NCBI RefSeq assembly: GCF_021249345.1
Contig: NZ_CP089588.1
Coordinates: forward strand, 2,542,001 to 2,606,000
Length of the DNA: 64,000 nt
Source of the DNA: Halobacterium wangiae
Lineage (GTDB): Archaea > Halobacteriota > Halobacteria > Halobacteriales > Halobacteriaceae
Direction of reading: 5' to 3'
Shown: piece by piece, positions 50,038 through 58,647 of the stretch
Layout of the letters: the number at the start of each line of letters is the position of its first letter
Position numbering within the stretch: the stretch's first letter is position 1
Notes under the pieces: model-generated
What the model saw: only the letters and a program-made list of their open reading frames with translations
What the model was told of the DNA's origin: nothing
The model's database searches: none
Position numbers and translations under genes: made by a program

Positions 50038-51153
50038 TCACTGGTCGCCGCCTTCGCCCGGAGCGTCGGCCTCCGGGAGCTTCAGGACGTTCTCGCGGCC
50101 GATGCGGAACGACTCGAGTTCGTCGTCCTCGCGCATCTGCTTGACCACCTGACTGGTCTTGGCCTCCGTCCAGCCGAGCGCCTCGACGACGGCCTGCTGT
50201 TTGGCGCGACCACCCTGGGACTCGAGGAACTGCTGGACGCGCTCCTCGTTGCTCAGTAGCTCCGACGGCGGCTGGTCGGGTCCCGCGTCGCCACCGGGTG
50301 TCGCAGCCCCAGTCCCGCCCTCCTCGGCGTCCGAGGGCGCCGGCCCGGCGCCGTCGCGGTCCGCCGTCTCGCGGCGCCAGTAGAGCCAGCCGGCACCGCC
50401 GAGCAGGAGGACGGCGACGGCGCCCCCGAGCGCGGGGACGAGCAGCCCACCGCCGCTCTCGTCGTCCTCGCCGCCGTCGGTAGTCGTCGTCGCGTTCGTC
50501 GTCTCCGTCGTCGCGGTGGCGCTCGGCACCACGACGACGCTCGGCTGACCGTCACCGAACTCCAGTGGCCCCTGCCACTGAACGGCGTCCTCCTGTGGGG
50601 CCGTCCCCTCGGGGTCGATCTCCGCCGTCTCGTAGCCATCCGGCCACGACATCGTCAGCGACGTCTCGTTGTCGAGGTAGAACCCCTCGAGGGCGTCGCC
50701 GGCGGCGATGGCGTTCTCCTCGGTGGCCGCGAATCCGTGCCACTCGAACTGGTAGGTGACGACGCCCAGCGACTCCTCGTTGAGGCTGTTCACGCGCGTC
50801 GAGACGGTGACGTTCTCGACGGACATCTGCCTGCCCGTGCTGTTCTCCGCCGCGTCCACCGTCGCGGTGATACGGCTCTCGAACTGCCCGACGTAGTCGG
50901 AGGTGTTCGTTCGGATGTCGTCCTGCAGCGACTCGAAGGCGGCCGTCTCGTTGTCGTTGGTCAGACGCGTCCGGTAGGTGAACGTCCACTCGGCGTCACC
51001 GTCGTCCTGTACCGACGCGGACAGCGAGACGGAGTCCGGGTCGAACTCCTGTGGCATCCCGAGCGCGCCGTCTGGCGTCGTCGCGACGGCCGCTGGCGAC
51101 AGCACCGTCGCGAGGACGAGCAATCCGGCGACCCAGGCCGCTCCCCGTTCCAT
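50038..51153 (-). CDS. Single-pass membrane receptor-like protein with cytoplasmic winged helix
   Basis: 371 residues from ATG 51153. A signal peptide (1-24) leads into a beta-rich extracellular domain of about 190 residues carrying six N-glycosylation sequons (two NET, NTS, NST, NVT, NAT). One TM at about residues 228-255 (LLVPALGGAVAVLLLGGAGWLYW) is followed by a disordered linker and a C-terminal winged helix (NEERVQQFLESQGGRAKQQ, then TEAKTSQVVKQMREDDE). The layout is that of a one-component membrane-bound transcription factor found in haloarchaea. Ligand and targets are unknown. Confidence 0.88.
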   Translation of the reverse strand: MERGAAWVAGLLVLATVLSPAAVATTPDGALGMPQEFDPDSVSLSASVQDDGDAEWTFTYRTRLTNDNETAAFESLQDDIRTNTSDYVGQFESRITATVDAAENSTGRQMSVENVTVSTRVNSLNEESLGVVTYQFEWHGFAATEENAIAAGDALEGFYLDNETSLTMSWPDGYETAEIDPEGTAPQEDAVQWQGPLEFGDGQPSVVVVPSATATTETTNATTTTDGGEDDESGGGLLVPALGGAVAVLLLGGAGWLYWRRETADRDGAGPAPSDAEEGGTGAATPGGDAGPDQPPSELLSNEERVQQFLESQGGRAKQQAVVEALGWTEAKTSQVVKQMREDDELESFRIGRENVLKLPEADAPGEGGDQ

Positions 51154-51187
51154 GGTTCCCCCTCGGACGGCGTGCTTGAAAGGGTTG

Positions 51188-51997
51188 TTATCGACCACGC
51201 CACTCGGGGTCCCGGTCCTCGAAGAAGGCGTCGATGCCCTCGTCCTTGTCGGCCGTGGAGAACAGCTGTGCGAACAGTTCCGCCTCGTACTCGATGCCCG
51301 CCTCCAGGTCCATCCGCGAGGCTGCCTTCACCGCGTCCTTGCCGTACGCCAGGGCGACTGGACTGTGAGCGGCCATCGAGGACGCGAGGTCGGCCACGGC
51401 GTCGTCGAACTCCTCGTCGCCGTACACGTCCTCCACGAGGCCGATGTCGCGGGCTTCCGTGGCGTCCACCAGGTCGCCCGAGAGGACGAGTTTCATCGCC
51501 TGCCCCTCGCCGACGACGCGCGGGAGGCGCTGGGTCGCGCCGCCGCCCGGGATGATGCCGAGGTTGATCTCGGGGCTGCCCAGTTTCGCGCGCTCGTGGG
51601 CGATGCGGACGTCGCAGGCGAGCGCCAGTTCGAGGCCGCCACCGAGCGCGTGGCCGTTCAGCCGCGCGATCACTGGCTGGCGGACGTCCTCGACCGTCTC
51701 GTAGACGCGGGGGCGCTCGCTCGCCTGGCGCTGCTCGACGGCGTTCCGCTCCCGGAGTTCACCCACGTCCGCGCCTGCGACGAACGCTCCCGCGTCGTCG
51801 CTGCCGGTGAGCACGACCACGCGCGCTTCGCTGTCGTCGACAGCCGCGAACACCGCCTTCAGTTCCTCGCGGAGCGGGCCGTGCAGCGCGTTCCGCGCGT
51901 CCGGGCGGTCGATTGTGATGGTCGTGACGTACTCGGGGTCGTTTTCGCGCACGCGGACGAACTCGCAGTCGGCGGCAGTCTCGGTGACGTCGCTCAC
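51188..51997 (-). CDS. Enoyl-CoA hydratase/isomerase family protein
   Basis: 269 residues. The oxyanion-hole strands PDARNALHGPLREE and FVAGADVGEL precede the catalytic Glu segment GSPEINLGIIPGGGATQRLPR. It hydrates trans-2-enoyl-CoA in beta-oxidation. It overlaps the upstream 3-hydroxyacyl-CoA dehydrogenase gene by 4 bases, which supplies the next step. Confidence 0.95.
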   Translation of the reverse strand: MSDVTETAADCEFVRVRENDPEYVTTITIDRPDARNALHGPLREELKAVFAAVDDSEARVVVLTGSDDAGAFVAGADVGELRERNAVEQRQASERPRVYETVEDVRQPVIARLNGHALGGGLELALACDVRIAHERAKLGSPEINLGIIPGGGATQRLPRVVGEGQAMKLVLSGDLVDATEARDIGLVEDVYGDEEFDDAVADLASSMAAHSPVALAYGKDAVKAASRMDLEAGIEYEAELFAQLFSTADKDEGIDAFFEDRDPEWRGR

Positions 51998-52917
51998 TCC
52001 TGTTCACCCCCTCCGTCGCGCGCGGCTTCTCCGTCGGTCGCCCCCAGATCGCCGCTCGTCCCGACGATCTCGCCGTCCTCCCAGACGTAGAACCCCTCGC
52101 CGGTCTTCTTCCCGAGTTTGCCCGCGCGTACCTTCCGCTTGAGCACTTGTGGCGGCCGGAACCGCTCACCGAGCTCCTCGCGGAGGTGTTCGAGGATGTC
52201 CAGGCGCACGTCCAGGCCGACCACGTCCCCGAGTTCGATCGGCCCCATCGGGTGGTTGTAGCCGAGTTCCATCGACGCGTCCACGTCCCGGGGGCTGGCG
52301 ACGCCCTCCTCGACCATCCGCATCGCCTCGACGCCGAGGGAGACGCCGAGGCGGGAGGACGCAAACCCCGGCGAGTCCTGCACCTCGACCACCGTCTTGT
52401 CGACGTCTTCGACGAACTCCCGGGCGAACGACAGCGTCTCCTCGCTCGTCTGTTCGGCGACCACCACCTCGACGAGCGTCATGATGTGGACGGGGTTGAA
52501 GAAGTGGAGGCCGACGAACTGTGCTGGACGCTGGAGCGCCGACGCGAGTTCCGTCACCGGGAGACTCGACGTGTTCGACGCCAGTACGGCGTCGGCGGGC
52601 GCGACGTCCTCCGCCTCGCTCAGAACGGTCTGCTTCAGATCGACGTCCTCGGGGACGGCCTCGACGACGAGGTCGGCGGCCGCCACGGCTTCCTCGAGGT
52701 CGGTCGTCCCCGAGAGCCGGTCGAGGGTCGCGTCGCGCTCGTCGGGCGTCACCTTCTCGCGCTCGACCCCGCCCTCGAGATTCGACTCGACGGCGTCCAG
52801 TCCCTCGGATACGATGTCCGCGTCCACGTCTCGGAGCGTCACGTCGTGGCCCGCCATCGCGGCGACCTGCGCTATGCCGTGGCCCATCGTGCCCGCGCCG
52901 AGTACTGCGACGTTCAT
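51994..52917 (-). CDS. 3-hydroxyacyl-CoA dehydrogenase, copy 2
   Basis: 307 residues from ATG 52917. VAVLGAGTMGHGIAQVAAMAGH binds NAD; HFFNPVHIMTLVEVV holds the catalytic His; KKTGEGFYVWEDGE marks the C-terminal domain. It is about 20 residues longer than copy 1 at 7962 and is clearly diverged from it. Co-transcribed with the enoyl-CoA hydratase gene. Confidence 0.95.
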   Translation of the reverse strand: MNVAVLGAGTMGHGIAQVAAMAGHDVTLRDVDADIVSEGLDAVESNLEGGVEREKVTPDERDATLDRLSGTTDLEEAVAAADLVVEAVPEDVDLKQTVLSEAEDVAPADAVLASNTSSLPVTELASALQRPAQFVGLHFFNPVHIMTLVEVVVAEQTSEETLSFAREFVEDVDKTVVEVQDSPGFASSRLGVSLGVEAMRMVEEGVASPRDVDASMELGYNHPMGPIELGDVVGLDVRLDILEHLREELGERFRPPQVLKRKVRAGKLGKKTGEGFYVWEDGEIVGTSGDLGATDGEAARDGGGEQE

Positions 52918-52970
52918 GCCACGGAGTTGCTCGGCGCTCGTGAAAAAGCTACCCGGGTCGGCGAGGACAG

Positions 52971-53006
52971 CGTGGTTCGGAGCGAGCAAGGCGAGCGAGA
53001 ACCACG
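52971..53006. repeat. Intergenic inverted repeat with GAGCGA-rich loop
   Basis: CGTGGTTC and GAACCACG form a perfect 8-bp stem around a 20-base loop rich in GAGCGA/GGCGAGCGA. More GAAC/GGAACC fragments follow up to 53050. This low-complexity pattern looks like an intergenic hairpin element rather than coding sequence. Most of the 160-base gap is taken up by it. Confidence 0.55.
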
Positions 53007-53078
53007 GGAACGCGAACGGCGACGGAGGAACCGTGAGGACAGGTTCAAGGCGGCCGCGCGTCGACTCTTGGACGATCG

Positions 53079-53276
53079 ATGGCAGACAGGACGCGTTCGC
53101 GGCTCTCCCCGCAGCGCCCACTCGACTGGCTGCGCGCGAGACTAATCCCGCGACTGCGGGCCAGCCGCTGGGTCTCCGAGGAGGCCGCGGAGCTACTCGA
53201 CGAACTGCTGCGGGCCGACCGCGACCCCGACCGCGCGAACGAGAAACTCGACGACTGGGTCGACAACCACCGGTAG
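53079..53276 (+). CDS. Small basic-acidic helical protein, unknown function
   Basis: 65 residues. The basic N-terminal half (DRTRSRLSPQRPLDWLRARL) changes to an acidic helical C-terminal half (SEEAAELLDELLRADRDPDRA). It could be DNA-binding or a partner protein. The charge pattern is protein-like but there is no recognised family. It ends 3 bases before the convergent deaminase gene. Confidence 0.55.
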   Translation: MADRTRSRLSPQRPLDWLRARLIPRLRASRWVSEEAAELLDELLRADRDPDRANEKLDDWVDNHR

Positions 53277-53278
53277 GC

Positions 53279-54574
53279 TCAGTAGCCGTCGGCGAACTCC
53301 CTGGCGCGCTCCCGGACGGCCGCGTCGTCCATCCGGACGTGTTCGCCGTCCCGGTAGAGTACCTCACCGTCCACCATCGTCAGCGACACGTCGTCGCCGT
53401 GTGCCGCGAAGACGAGGTGGGAGTACGGGTCGTGTATCGGCGTCGAGCGGGCGTTGTCCGTCGCCAGGCCGACGACATCGGCTCTCCACCCCTCGCGGAG
53501 TTTGCCGACGTCGTCGAAGCCAGCAGCCATCGCCCCGTTCCGGGTCGCCATCTCGAAGACGGTGCGCGCGGGCAGGGTCGTCGGGTCGAGGTCCGACACC
53601 TTCCCGAGCAGGCTGGCCTGGCGCATCTCCGTGAACGCGTCCAGCGTGTTGTTGCAGGGCGGCCCGTCGTTGCCGAGCGCGACGTTGATGCCGCGGTCGA
53701 GGTAGTCCGTGACGGGCGCGACGCCGGAGGCGAGTTTCATGTTCGACGACGGGCAGTGCGTGACGTGTGTTCCCGTCTCGGCGAGCATCTCGCGCTCGCT
53801 CTCGTCGGTCCAGACGCAGTGAGCCAGCACCACGTCCTCGCCCGTCAGTCCGACCTCGTCCAGCCAGTGGACGTTGCGCTTGCCGGTGTTCTCCTTGACG
53901 GCCTCGATCTCGCCCCGGTTCTCGCTGGCGTGCGTGTGGATGCGGACGCCGTACTCGTCGGCCAACTCGCGGCAGCCCCGCAGGCACGCCTCCGTACAGG
54001 AGACCGCGAATCGCGGCGTCACGGCGTACCGGATGCGGCCGTCGTGCGCGCCGTCGAACTCCCGGATGAGTTCCTCGGTCTCAGCGAGTGCCTCCTCGGT
54101 GTCCTCCAGGAGGCCCTCTGGGGAGTCCCTGTCCATCAGGACCTTCCCCATGAGCGCGCGCACGCCGCTGTCCCCGGCGGCCTCGAACGCCTGCTCGGCG
54201 TGGGAGACCGAGAGGTGGTCGACGGCCGTCGTCGTGCCGGACTCGACGAGTTCGAGGTACGCGAGGTCCGCGGCGGCGCGCATCTCCTCGGGACCCATCG
54301 ACGCCTCCATCGGCAGGACGTGGTCGAACAGCCAGTCCAGCAGTTCCTCGTCGTCGGCGATGCCGCGTCCGAGGCTCTGCACGGAGTGGACGTGGCCGCC
54401 GACAAGTCCCGGCGCCAGCAGGTCGGACTCCACGCGCTCGTGGTCCGGGTACTGCTCTCGGAGGTCCTCGCGGTCCCCGACAGCCGCGATGCGGTCGCCG
54501 TCGACCACGACCGCGCCGTCTTCGACGACGGTCTCGGCGTCACAGACGACGGTGTCGGCGCACAGTAGCGTCAT
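53279..54574 (-). CDS. Amidohydrolase, 5'-deoxyadenosine/SAH/MTA deaminase type
   Basis: 431 residues. Metal ligands are the HVH of GLVGGHVHSV, the His of RIHTHASENRGE and LAHCVWTDE, and the Asp of LGNDGPPCNNTLDAF. CPSSNMKLASG is the usual TIM-barrel segment of MtaD/DadD deaminases. It would deaminate 5'-deoxyadenosine, 5'-methylthioadenosine or S-adenosylhomocysteine. The paralogue group includes other aminohydrolases, so the substrate is a prediction. Confidence 0.88.
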   Translation of the reverse strand: MTLLCADTVVCDAETVVEDGAVVVDGDRIAAVGDREDLREQYPDHERVESDLLAPGLVGGHVHSVQSLGRGIADDEELLDWLFDHVLPMEASMGPEEMRAAADLAYLELVESGTTTAVDHLSVSHAEQAFEAAGDSGVRALMGKVLMDRDSPEGLLEDTEEALAETEELIREFDGAHDGRIRYAVTPRFAVSCTEACLRGCRELADEYGVRIHTHASENRGEIEAVKENTGKRNVHWLDEVGLTGEDVVLAHCVWTDESEREMLAETGTHVTHCPSSNMKLASGVAPVTDYLDRGINVALGNDGPPCNNTLDAFTEMRQASLLGKVSDLDPTTLPARTVFEMATRNGAMAAGFDDVGKLREGWRADVVGLATDNARSTPIHDPYSHLVFAAHGDDVSLTMVDGEVLYRDGEHVRMDDAAVRERAREFADGY

Positions 54575-54690
54575 TCCCTCACGTTCTACGACGGCCGCGC
54601 CCCTAACTCGTTCCGGTATCTCCCGCGGAGTAGCTGGCCATCACCCGGTAACCACGCTTTCCGACTGCCGCGCCGAACAGACAGATAGCC

Positions 54691-56064
54691 ATGACCTCCG
54701 ACGGCAGTCTCCAGGGCCTGCGTCAACGGTTCGCGGGCGACCTCGTCTCGCCGGACGACGACGACTACCCGGACGCACGACGCGTGTGGAACGGCGCGAT
54801 CAACCGCTACCCGCGCGTCGTCGCCCGGTGTACCGGCCCCGCGGATGTCGCACACGCCGTCTCGTTCGCCGCCGACGCCGACCTCCCGGTCGCGGTCCGC
54901 GGTGGCGGGCACGGTGTCTCGGGCGGCGCCGTCGTCGACGACGGCGTCGTCATCGACCTCGGCTGGATGGACGACGTGCGCGTGGACCCCGACGAGCAGG
55001 TCGCCCGCGTCAGTGCCGGGGCGCGGTGGGGTGACGTCGACAGAGAGACCCAGGCGCACGGCCTCGCGACACCGGGCGGGGTGGTCTCCGATACGGGTGT
55101 CGCGGGACTCACGCTCGGCGGCGGATTCGGCCACCTCCGGCGGACGTTCGGCCTCTCCTGTGACAACGTCCGTTCGATGGACGTCGTCACCGCGGAGGGG
55201 GACCTCGTGGTCGCGAGCGCCGACCGCAACCCGGACCTCTTCTGGGCGCTCCGCGGTGGTGGCGGGAACTTCGGTGTCGTGACGTCCTTCGAGTTCGACC
55301 TCCACCCTGTCGGCCCCGAGGTCGCGACGTGTTTCGTCTGGTACGACGGCGACGAGGCCACCGAGGTGCTGCACGCGTTCCGCGAGTGGGCCGACGACGC
55401 ACCCCGGGAGGCGAACGCCCTCCCGTTCTACGCGTACGTCCCGGCTGTAGAGCTCTTCCCGGAGGACGCCTGGGACGACCCCGCAGTCGCCGTCCTCGGC
55501 GCCTGGGCGGGCGACCCGGACGAGGGTGTCGACGAACTGCGAGACCTCCGGACGCTCGCCGACCCGCTCGCCGACTTCAGCGACGTGCTGCCCTACCGGG
55601 AGTTCCAGCGACTCCTCGACGAGGACTACCCGGAGGGCCGCCTCTACTACTGGAAGTCGGTTGCACTCGCGGAACTCACGGACGACGTCGTCGACCTGCT
55701 CGTCGAGCGCGGGGCGGCCGCCCCGTCGACGCTCTCAACGGTCGACCTCTGGCACCTCGGCGGCGCCATCCGGGAGGGCGACGGCGCGTTCCCGAAGCGG
55801 GACGCGGCCTACCTGTTCAACGTGGAGGCGAACTGGGACGACCCCCGGCAGACCGAGGCGAACGTCCAGTGGGTGCGGGACACCGTCGACGCGGTCCGCG
55901 AACTCGACGCCGCCGAGGGGATGTACGTCAACTTCGCGGGGTTCGGCGAGGACGCGGCGCGAGTCGCCTACGGCGAGAGCTACGACCGCCTCCGTGAGGT
56001 GAACGAGCGCTACGACCCGGAGGGCGTCTTCAGCGGCCACACACCCATCCACTCCCGGGACTGA
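54691..56064 (+). CDS. FAD-linked oxidase, berberine-bridge type
   Basis: 457 residues. The FAD-binding domain has VAVRGGGHGVSGGAVVDDG, where the His of GGGHG is the usual covalent FAD attachment. The second FAD element is ALRGGGGNFGVVTSFEF, and the C-terminal BBE segment YDRLREVNERYDPEGVF closes the protein. No signal peptide. It oxidises an alcohol or sugar-like substrate. It overlaps the MFS gene by one base, so the two are co-expressed. Confidence 0.93.
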   Translation: MTSDGSLQGLRQRFAGDLVSPDDDDYPDARRVWNGAINRYPRVVARCTGPADVAHAVSFAADADLPVAVRGGGHGVSGGAVVDDGVVIDLGWMDDVRVDPDEQVARVSAGARWGDVDRETQAHGLATPGGVVSDTGVAGLTLGGGFGHLRRTFGLSCDNVRSMDVVTAEGDLVVASADRNPDLFWALRGGGGNFGVVTSFEFDLHPVGPEVATCFVWYDGDEATEVLHAFREWADDAPREANALPFYAYVPAVELFPEDAWDDPAVAVLGAWAGDPDEGVDELRDLRTLADPLADFSDVLPYREFQRLLDEDYPEGRLYYWKSVALAELTDDVVDLLVERGAAAPSTLSTVDLWHLGGAIREGDGAFPKRDAAYLFNVEANWDDPRQTEANVQWVRDTVDAVRELDAAEGMYVNFAGFGEDAARVAYGESYDRLREVNERYDPEGVFSGHTPIHSRD

Positions 56065-57245
56065 TGTCGGTACCCGACCGGTCGAGTGAGCACGTCCCGT
56101 GGGACGCTCCCGTCGTCCGCGCGGTCCTGCTCGCCACCGCGGTCGCGCCGCTTGGCGTGCCGCTCGTCAGCCCCGCGCTCCCCGCGTTCCGCGACCAGTT
56201 CCTGCTCTCGGACGCGCAGGCCAGTCTCCTCGTCTCCACGTACTTCCTGGCGGGCATCGTTCTCTCGCCGTTCCTCGGCGCCTTCGCCGACCGTTACGGC
56301 CGCCGCCGACTGCTCGTCTCCTCGCTCGTCGTCTTCTCGCTCGCCGGCGCGAGTATCGCCGCCGCGCCACCGTTCTGGGCCGTCATCGCTGTGCGCGTCG
56401 TTCAGGGGACGGCCGCGGCGGGCCTGTTCGTCTCCACGGTCACGCTCGTCGGCGACACGTTCGAGGGCGTCCAGCGGAACGCCGTCCTCGGCGTGAACAC
56501 GGCCGTCCTCTCCGCGGCCGCAGCCCTCTACCCGGTCGTCGGCGGCCTGCTCGTCGGGTTCTCCTGGAACGCGCCGTTCCTCGCGTACCTGCTTGCGCTG
56601 CCCGTCGCCGCCGTCGCGTGGCGCGTGCTCCCCGCGGAGGTGAGCTTCGACCAGCGCCCCGGCTACCTCGTCGCGATGGCGCGCGTGGCGACCTCGTCCG
56701 GGTCGCTCGGCTTCTACGGCGCCACCTTCGTCACCGAGTTCCTCCTGTTCGGCGCCGTCTTCACCGCGCTCCCGTTCCTGCTCGTCGACCAGTTCGCGCT
56801 CTCGGCGGTCGCCGTCGGCCTCGTCATCACCGCCGCGGAGGTCGTCTCCACCGTCGCCGCCGCGCTCAACGGTCGCTTCGCTCGCCGAGCCAGCAACGCC
56901 ACGATCGTACGTGCGGGTATCGGCGTGTACGCCGTCGGACTGCTCGTCGTCCCGTTCACCACCTCACCGCTCGGGGTCGCTGCGGGCGCGAGCATCGCCG
57001 GTGGTGGTGTCGGCCTCGTGCTCCCGTCCGTGGACGCCGGTCTCACCGACCGGGTCCCCGCGGACCTCCGCGCGGGCGCGCTCAGCCTCCGCAACAGCGT
57101 CACGTTCCTCGGGCGCGCTAGCGGCCCGATCGCGTTCGCCGCGTTCGCCGGGGCGGTCGGCTACGACGCCCTCTTCACCACGGCCGGGTTCGTCGCGTTC
57201 GCGGTCGTCGCACTCGCTACCGCCGTTCTCCGGTTGCGAGGGTGA
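56064..57245 (+). CDS. MFS transporter
   Basis: 393 residues, 12 TMs. The loop 2-3 motif is GAFADRYGRRRLLVS and a related one follows TM8 (NGRFARRASNATIV). It starts on the A of the upstream TGA stop, so oxidase product and efflux seem linked. Substrate unknown; drug/metabolite efflux by family. The 3' end overlaps the convergent gene by 29 bases. Confidence 0.93.
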   Translation: MSVPDRSSEHVPWDAPVVRAVLLATAVAPLGVPLVSPALPAFRDQFLLSDAQASLLVSTYFLAGIVLSPFLGAFADRYGRRRLLVSSLVVFSLAGASIAAAPPFWAVIAVRVVQGTAAAGLFVSTVTLVGDTFEGVQRNAVLGVNTAVLSAAAALYPVVGGLLVGFSWNAPFLAYLLALPVAAVAWRVLPAEVSFDQRPGYLVAMARVATSSGSLGFYGATFVTEFLLFGAVFTALPFLLVDQFALSAVAVGLVITAAEVVSTVAAALNGRFARRASNATIVRAGIGVYAVGLLVVPFTTSPLGVAAGASIAGGGVGLVLPSVDAGLTDRVPADLRAGALSLRNSVTFLGRASGPIAFAAFAGAVGYDALFTTAGFVAFAVVALATAVLRLRG

Positions 57246-58647
57246 CCTTCGCGCCGTACCGGCGGACGCCCTCCTGCTCGTACAGCAGACGAGGGACAGC
57301 CACCACTTCGTCGCCGATCTGGGGCGCGTCGTCGCCGTCGAGGACGACCTGCACCGGGACGCTCACCGACCCACCGTCGTCCCCGTCGAACGCAACGATT
57401 GCGCTCGCGTACTCCCCGGCGCGGGCCTGCTGCGGGACGAACTCCGGAGGTGCGCCGCCCTGGGAGATCGTCGTGACCGCCTCGACCGTGCCCCGCTCCG
57501 AGAGCTGGGCGTCGTCGTAGCCCTCGTTCGCTCCACACGCCGTACACGCTCCCTCCGGGGGGAAGCTGAGCGCCCCACACGACCGGCAGCGCCCCACGAC
57601 GAGGCGGTGGCGCTGGGGCAGTGTGCGGCGGTAGGACGGCACGCTGACGTACGCTCCACCGCCCTCCGGGATGCCCGAGTCGAACGCGCCGCGCAGTCGC
57701 TGCGCCCCCGCGAAGTCGAGGTCGCGGTCGCCCGCGACTACCGACCGAACCGGGATTCCACCGCTCTCGACGCGGAACGCGTGGGCCGCACCGCCGCTTC
57801 CGTACGCCACGAGCAGCGTCTCCTCGCTCTCCCCGGCGACGGCTTCCGCGAAGCCGAGCAGCGCGCTCGCGGCCCCGGCGTCGCCGACGTCCGCGGCGAC
57901 GGTGCCCGCGGCGACCGTCTCGCTGTCGAGGCCGAGCGCACCGGCAGCGCGGTAGGGGAGGTCGCCGTCCGGCGCCTGCAGCGCGGCGGCGTCCGGGTCG
58001 TTCGCCCCACCGAGTTCCTCGACCGCGCCCGCGACGGTCTCGCGGTAGGCCTCCCGGTCGTAGGCGGTCACGCCGAGCCCCGTCGTCTCGTCGCTGCCGC
58101 GCTCCCGGAACCGGGTGCCCGGGTACGCGGCGGTGTACGACCCACAGTCCGTGACCGTTCCAGGGCCGTCCGGTGCGCAGACGAACGCGCCGGCGCCCGC
58201 ACCGGCGGCGTGGCCGAACGACTCGTCCGGGGCGCCGCGCGGGCAGTCCGCGGCGACGACCAGCGTCACGCCGGCACTGTCGAGCGCCGCCCCGAACGCC
58301 TCGCCGCCGGCGGCCGTGCTGCCGCCGAACTGGCTCGTTCGCGACGTCTCCGGCACGCCGAGGAGGCTGGCGAGTCTGCCCGTCCCGGCCTCCTCGTCGT
58401 ACGGGAGCGTCGTGGACGCGAGGAACAGCGCGTCCACGTCTTCAGGGTCGTAGTCCGCCGCTGCGAGCGCGCGCACGCCGGCCTCCGCGGCCATCGTGAG
58501 CGCGTCCTCGTCGGCGTCGGGCACGGCGACGGTGTCGACGCCGCGGGCGCGGAACCGCCCGAGTGCGTCCTCCACCGCCGCAGCCGACAGCCTGAATCGG
58601 GGCGCGTACGCGCCGATGCCGGCGACGGCGGATTCGTCGCTCGTCAT
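57217..58647 (-). CDS. Ketosynthase-like (HMG-CoA synthase fold) protein fused to a DUF35 zinc-ribbon/OB domain
   Basis: 476 residues from ATG 58647. Residues about 1-330 have the thiolase-fold HMG-CoA synthase architecture (VAGIGAYAPRFRLSAAAVEDALGRF). At the nucleophile position the sequence reads SQFGGSTAAGGEA and the usual Cys is absent. Residues about 340-476 form a DUF35 module with CRSCGALSFPPEGACTACG. The fold is clear; activity is doubtful. It overlaps the thiolase gene by 4 bases (ATGA), as in archaeal thiolase/HMG-CoA synthase/DUF35 complexes. Confidence 0.88.
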   Translation of the reverse strand: MTSDESAVAGIGAYAPRFRLSAAAVEDALGRFRARGVDTVAVPDADEDALTMAAEAGVRALAAADYDPEDVDALFLASTTLPYDEEAGTGRLASLLGVPETSRTSQFGGSTAAGGEAFGAALDSAGVTLVVAADCPRGAPDESFGHAAGAGAGAFVCAPDGPGTVTDCGSYTAAYPGTRFRERGSDETTGLGVTAYDREAYRETVAGAVEELGGANDPDAAALQAPDGDLPYRAAGALGLDSETVAAGTVAADVGDAGAASALLGFAEAVAGESEETLLVAYGSGGAAHAFRVESGGIPVRSVVAGDRDLDFAGAQRLRGAFDSGIPEGGGAYVSVPSYRRTLPQRHRLVVGRCRSCGALSFPPEGACTACGANEGYDDAQLSERGTVEAVTTISQGGAPPEFVPQQARAGEYASAIVAFDGDDGGSVSVPVQVVLDGDDAPQIGDEVVAVPRLLYEQEGVRRYGAKVTLATGERR

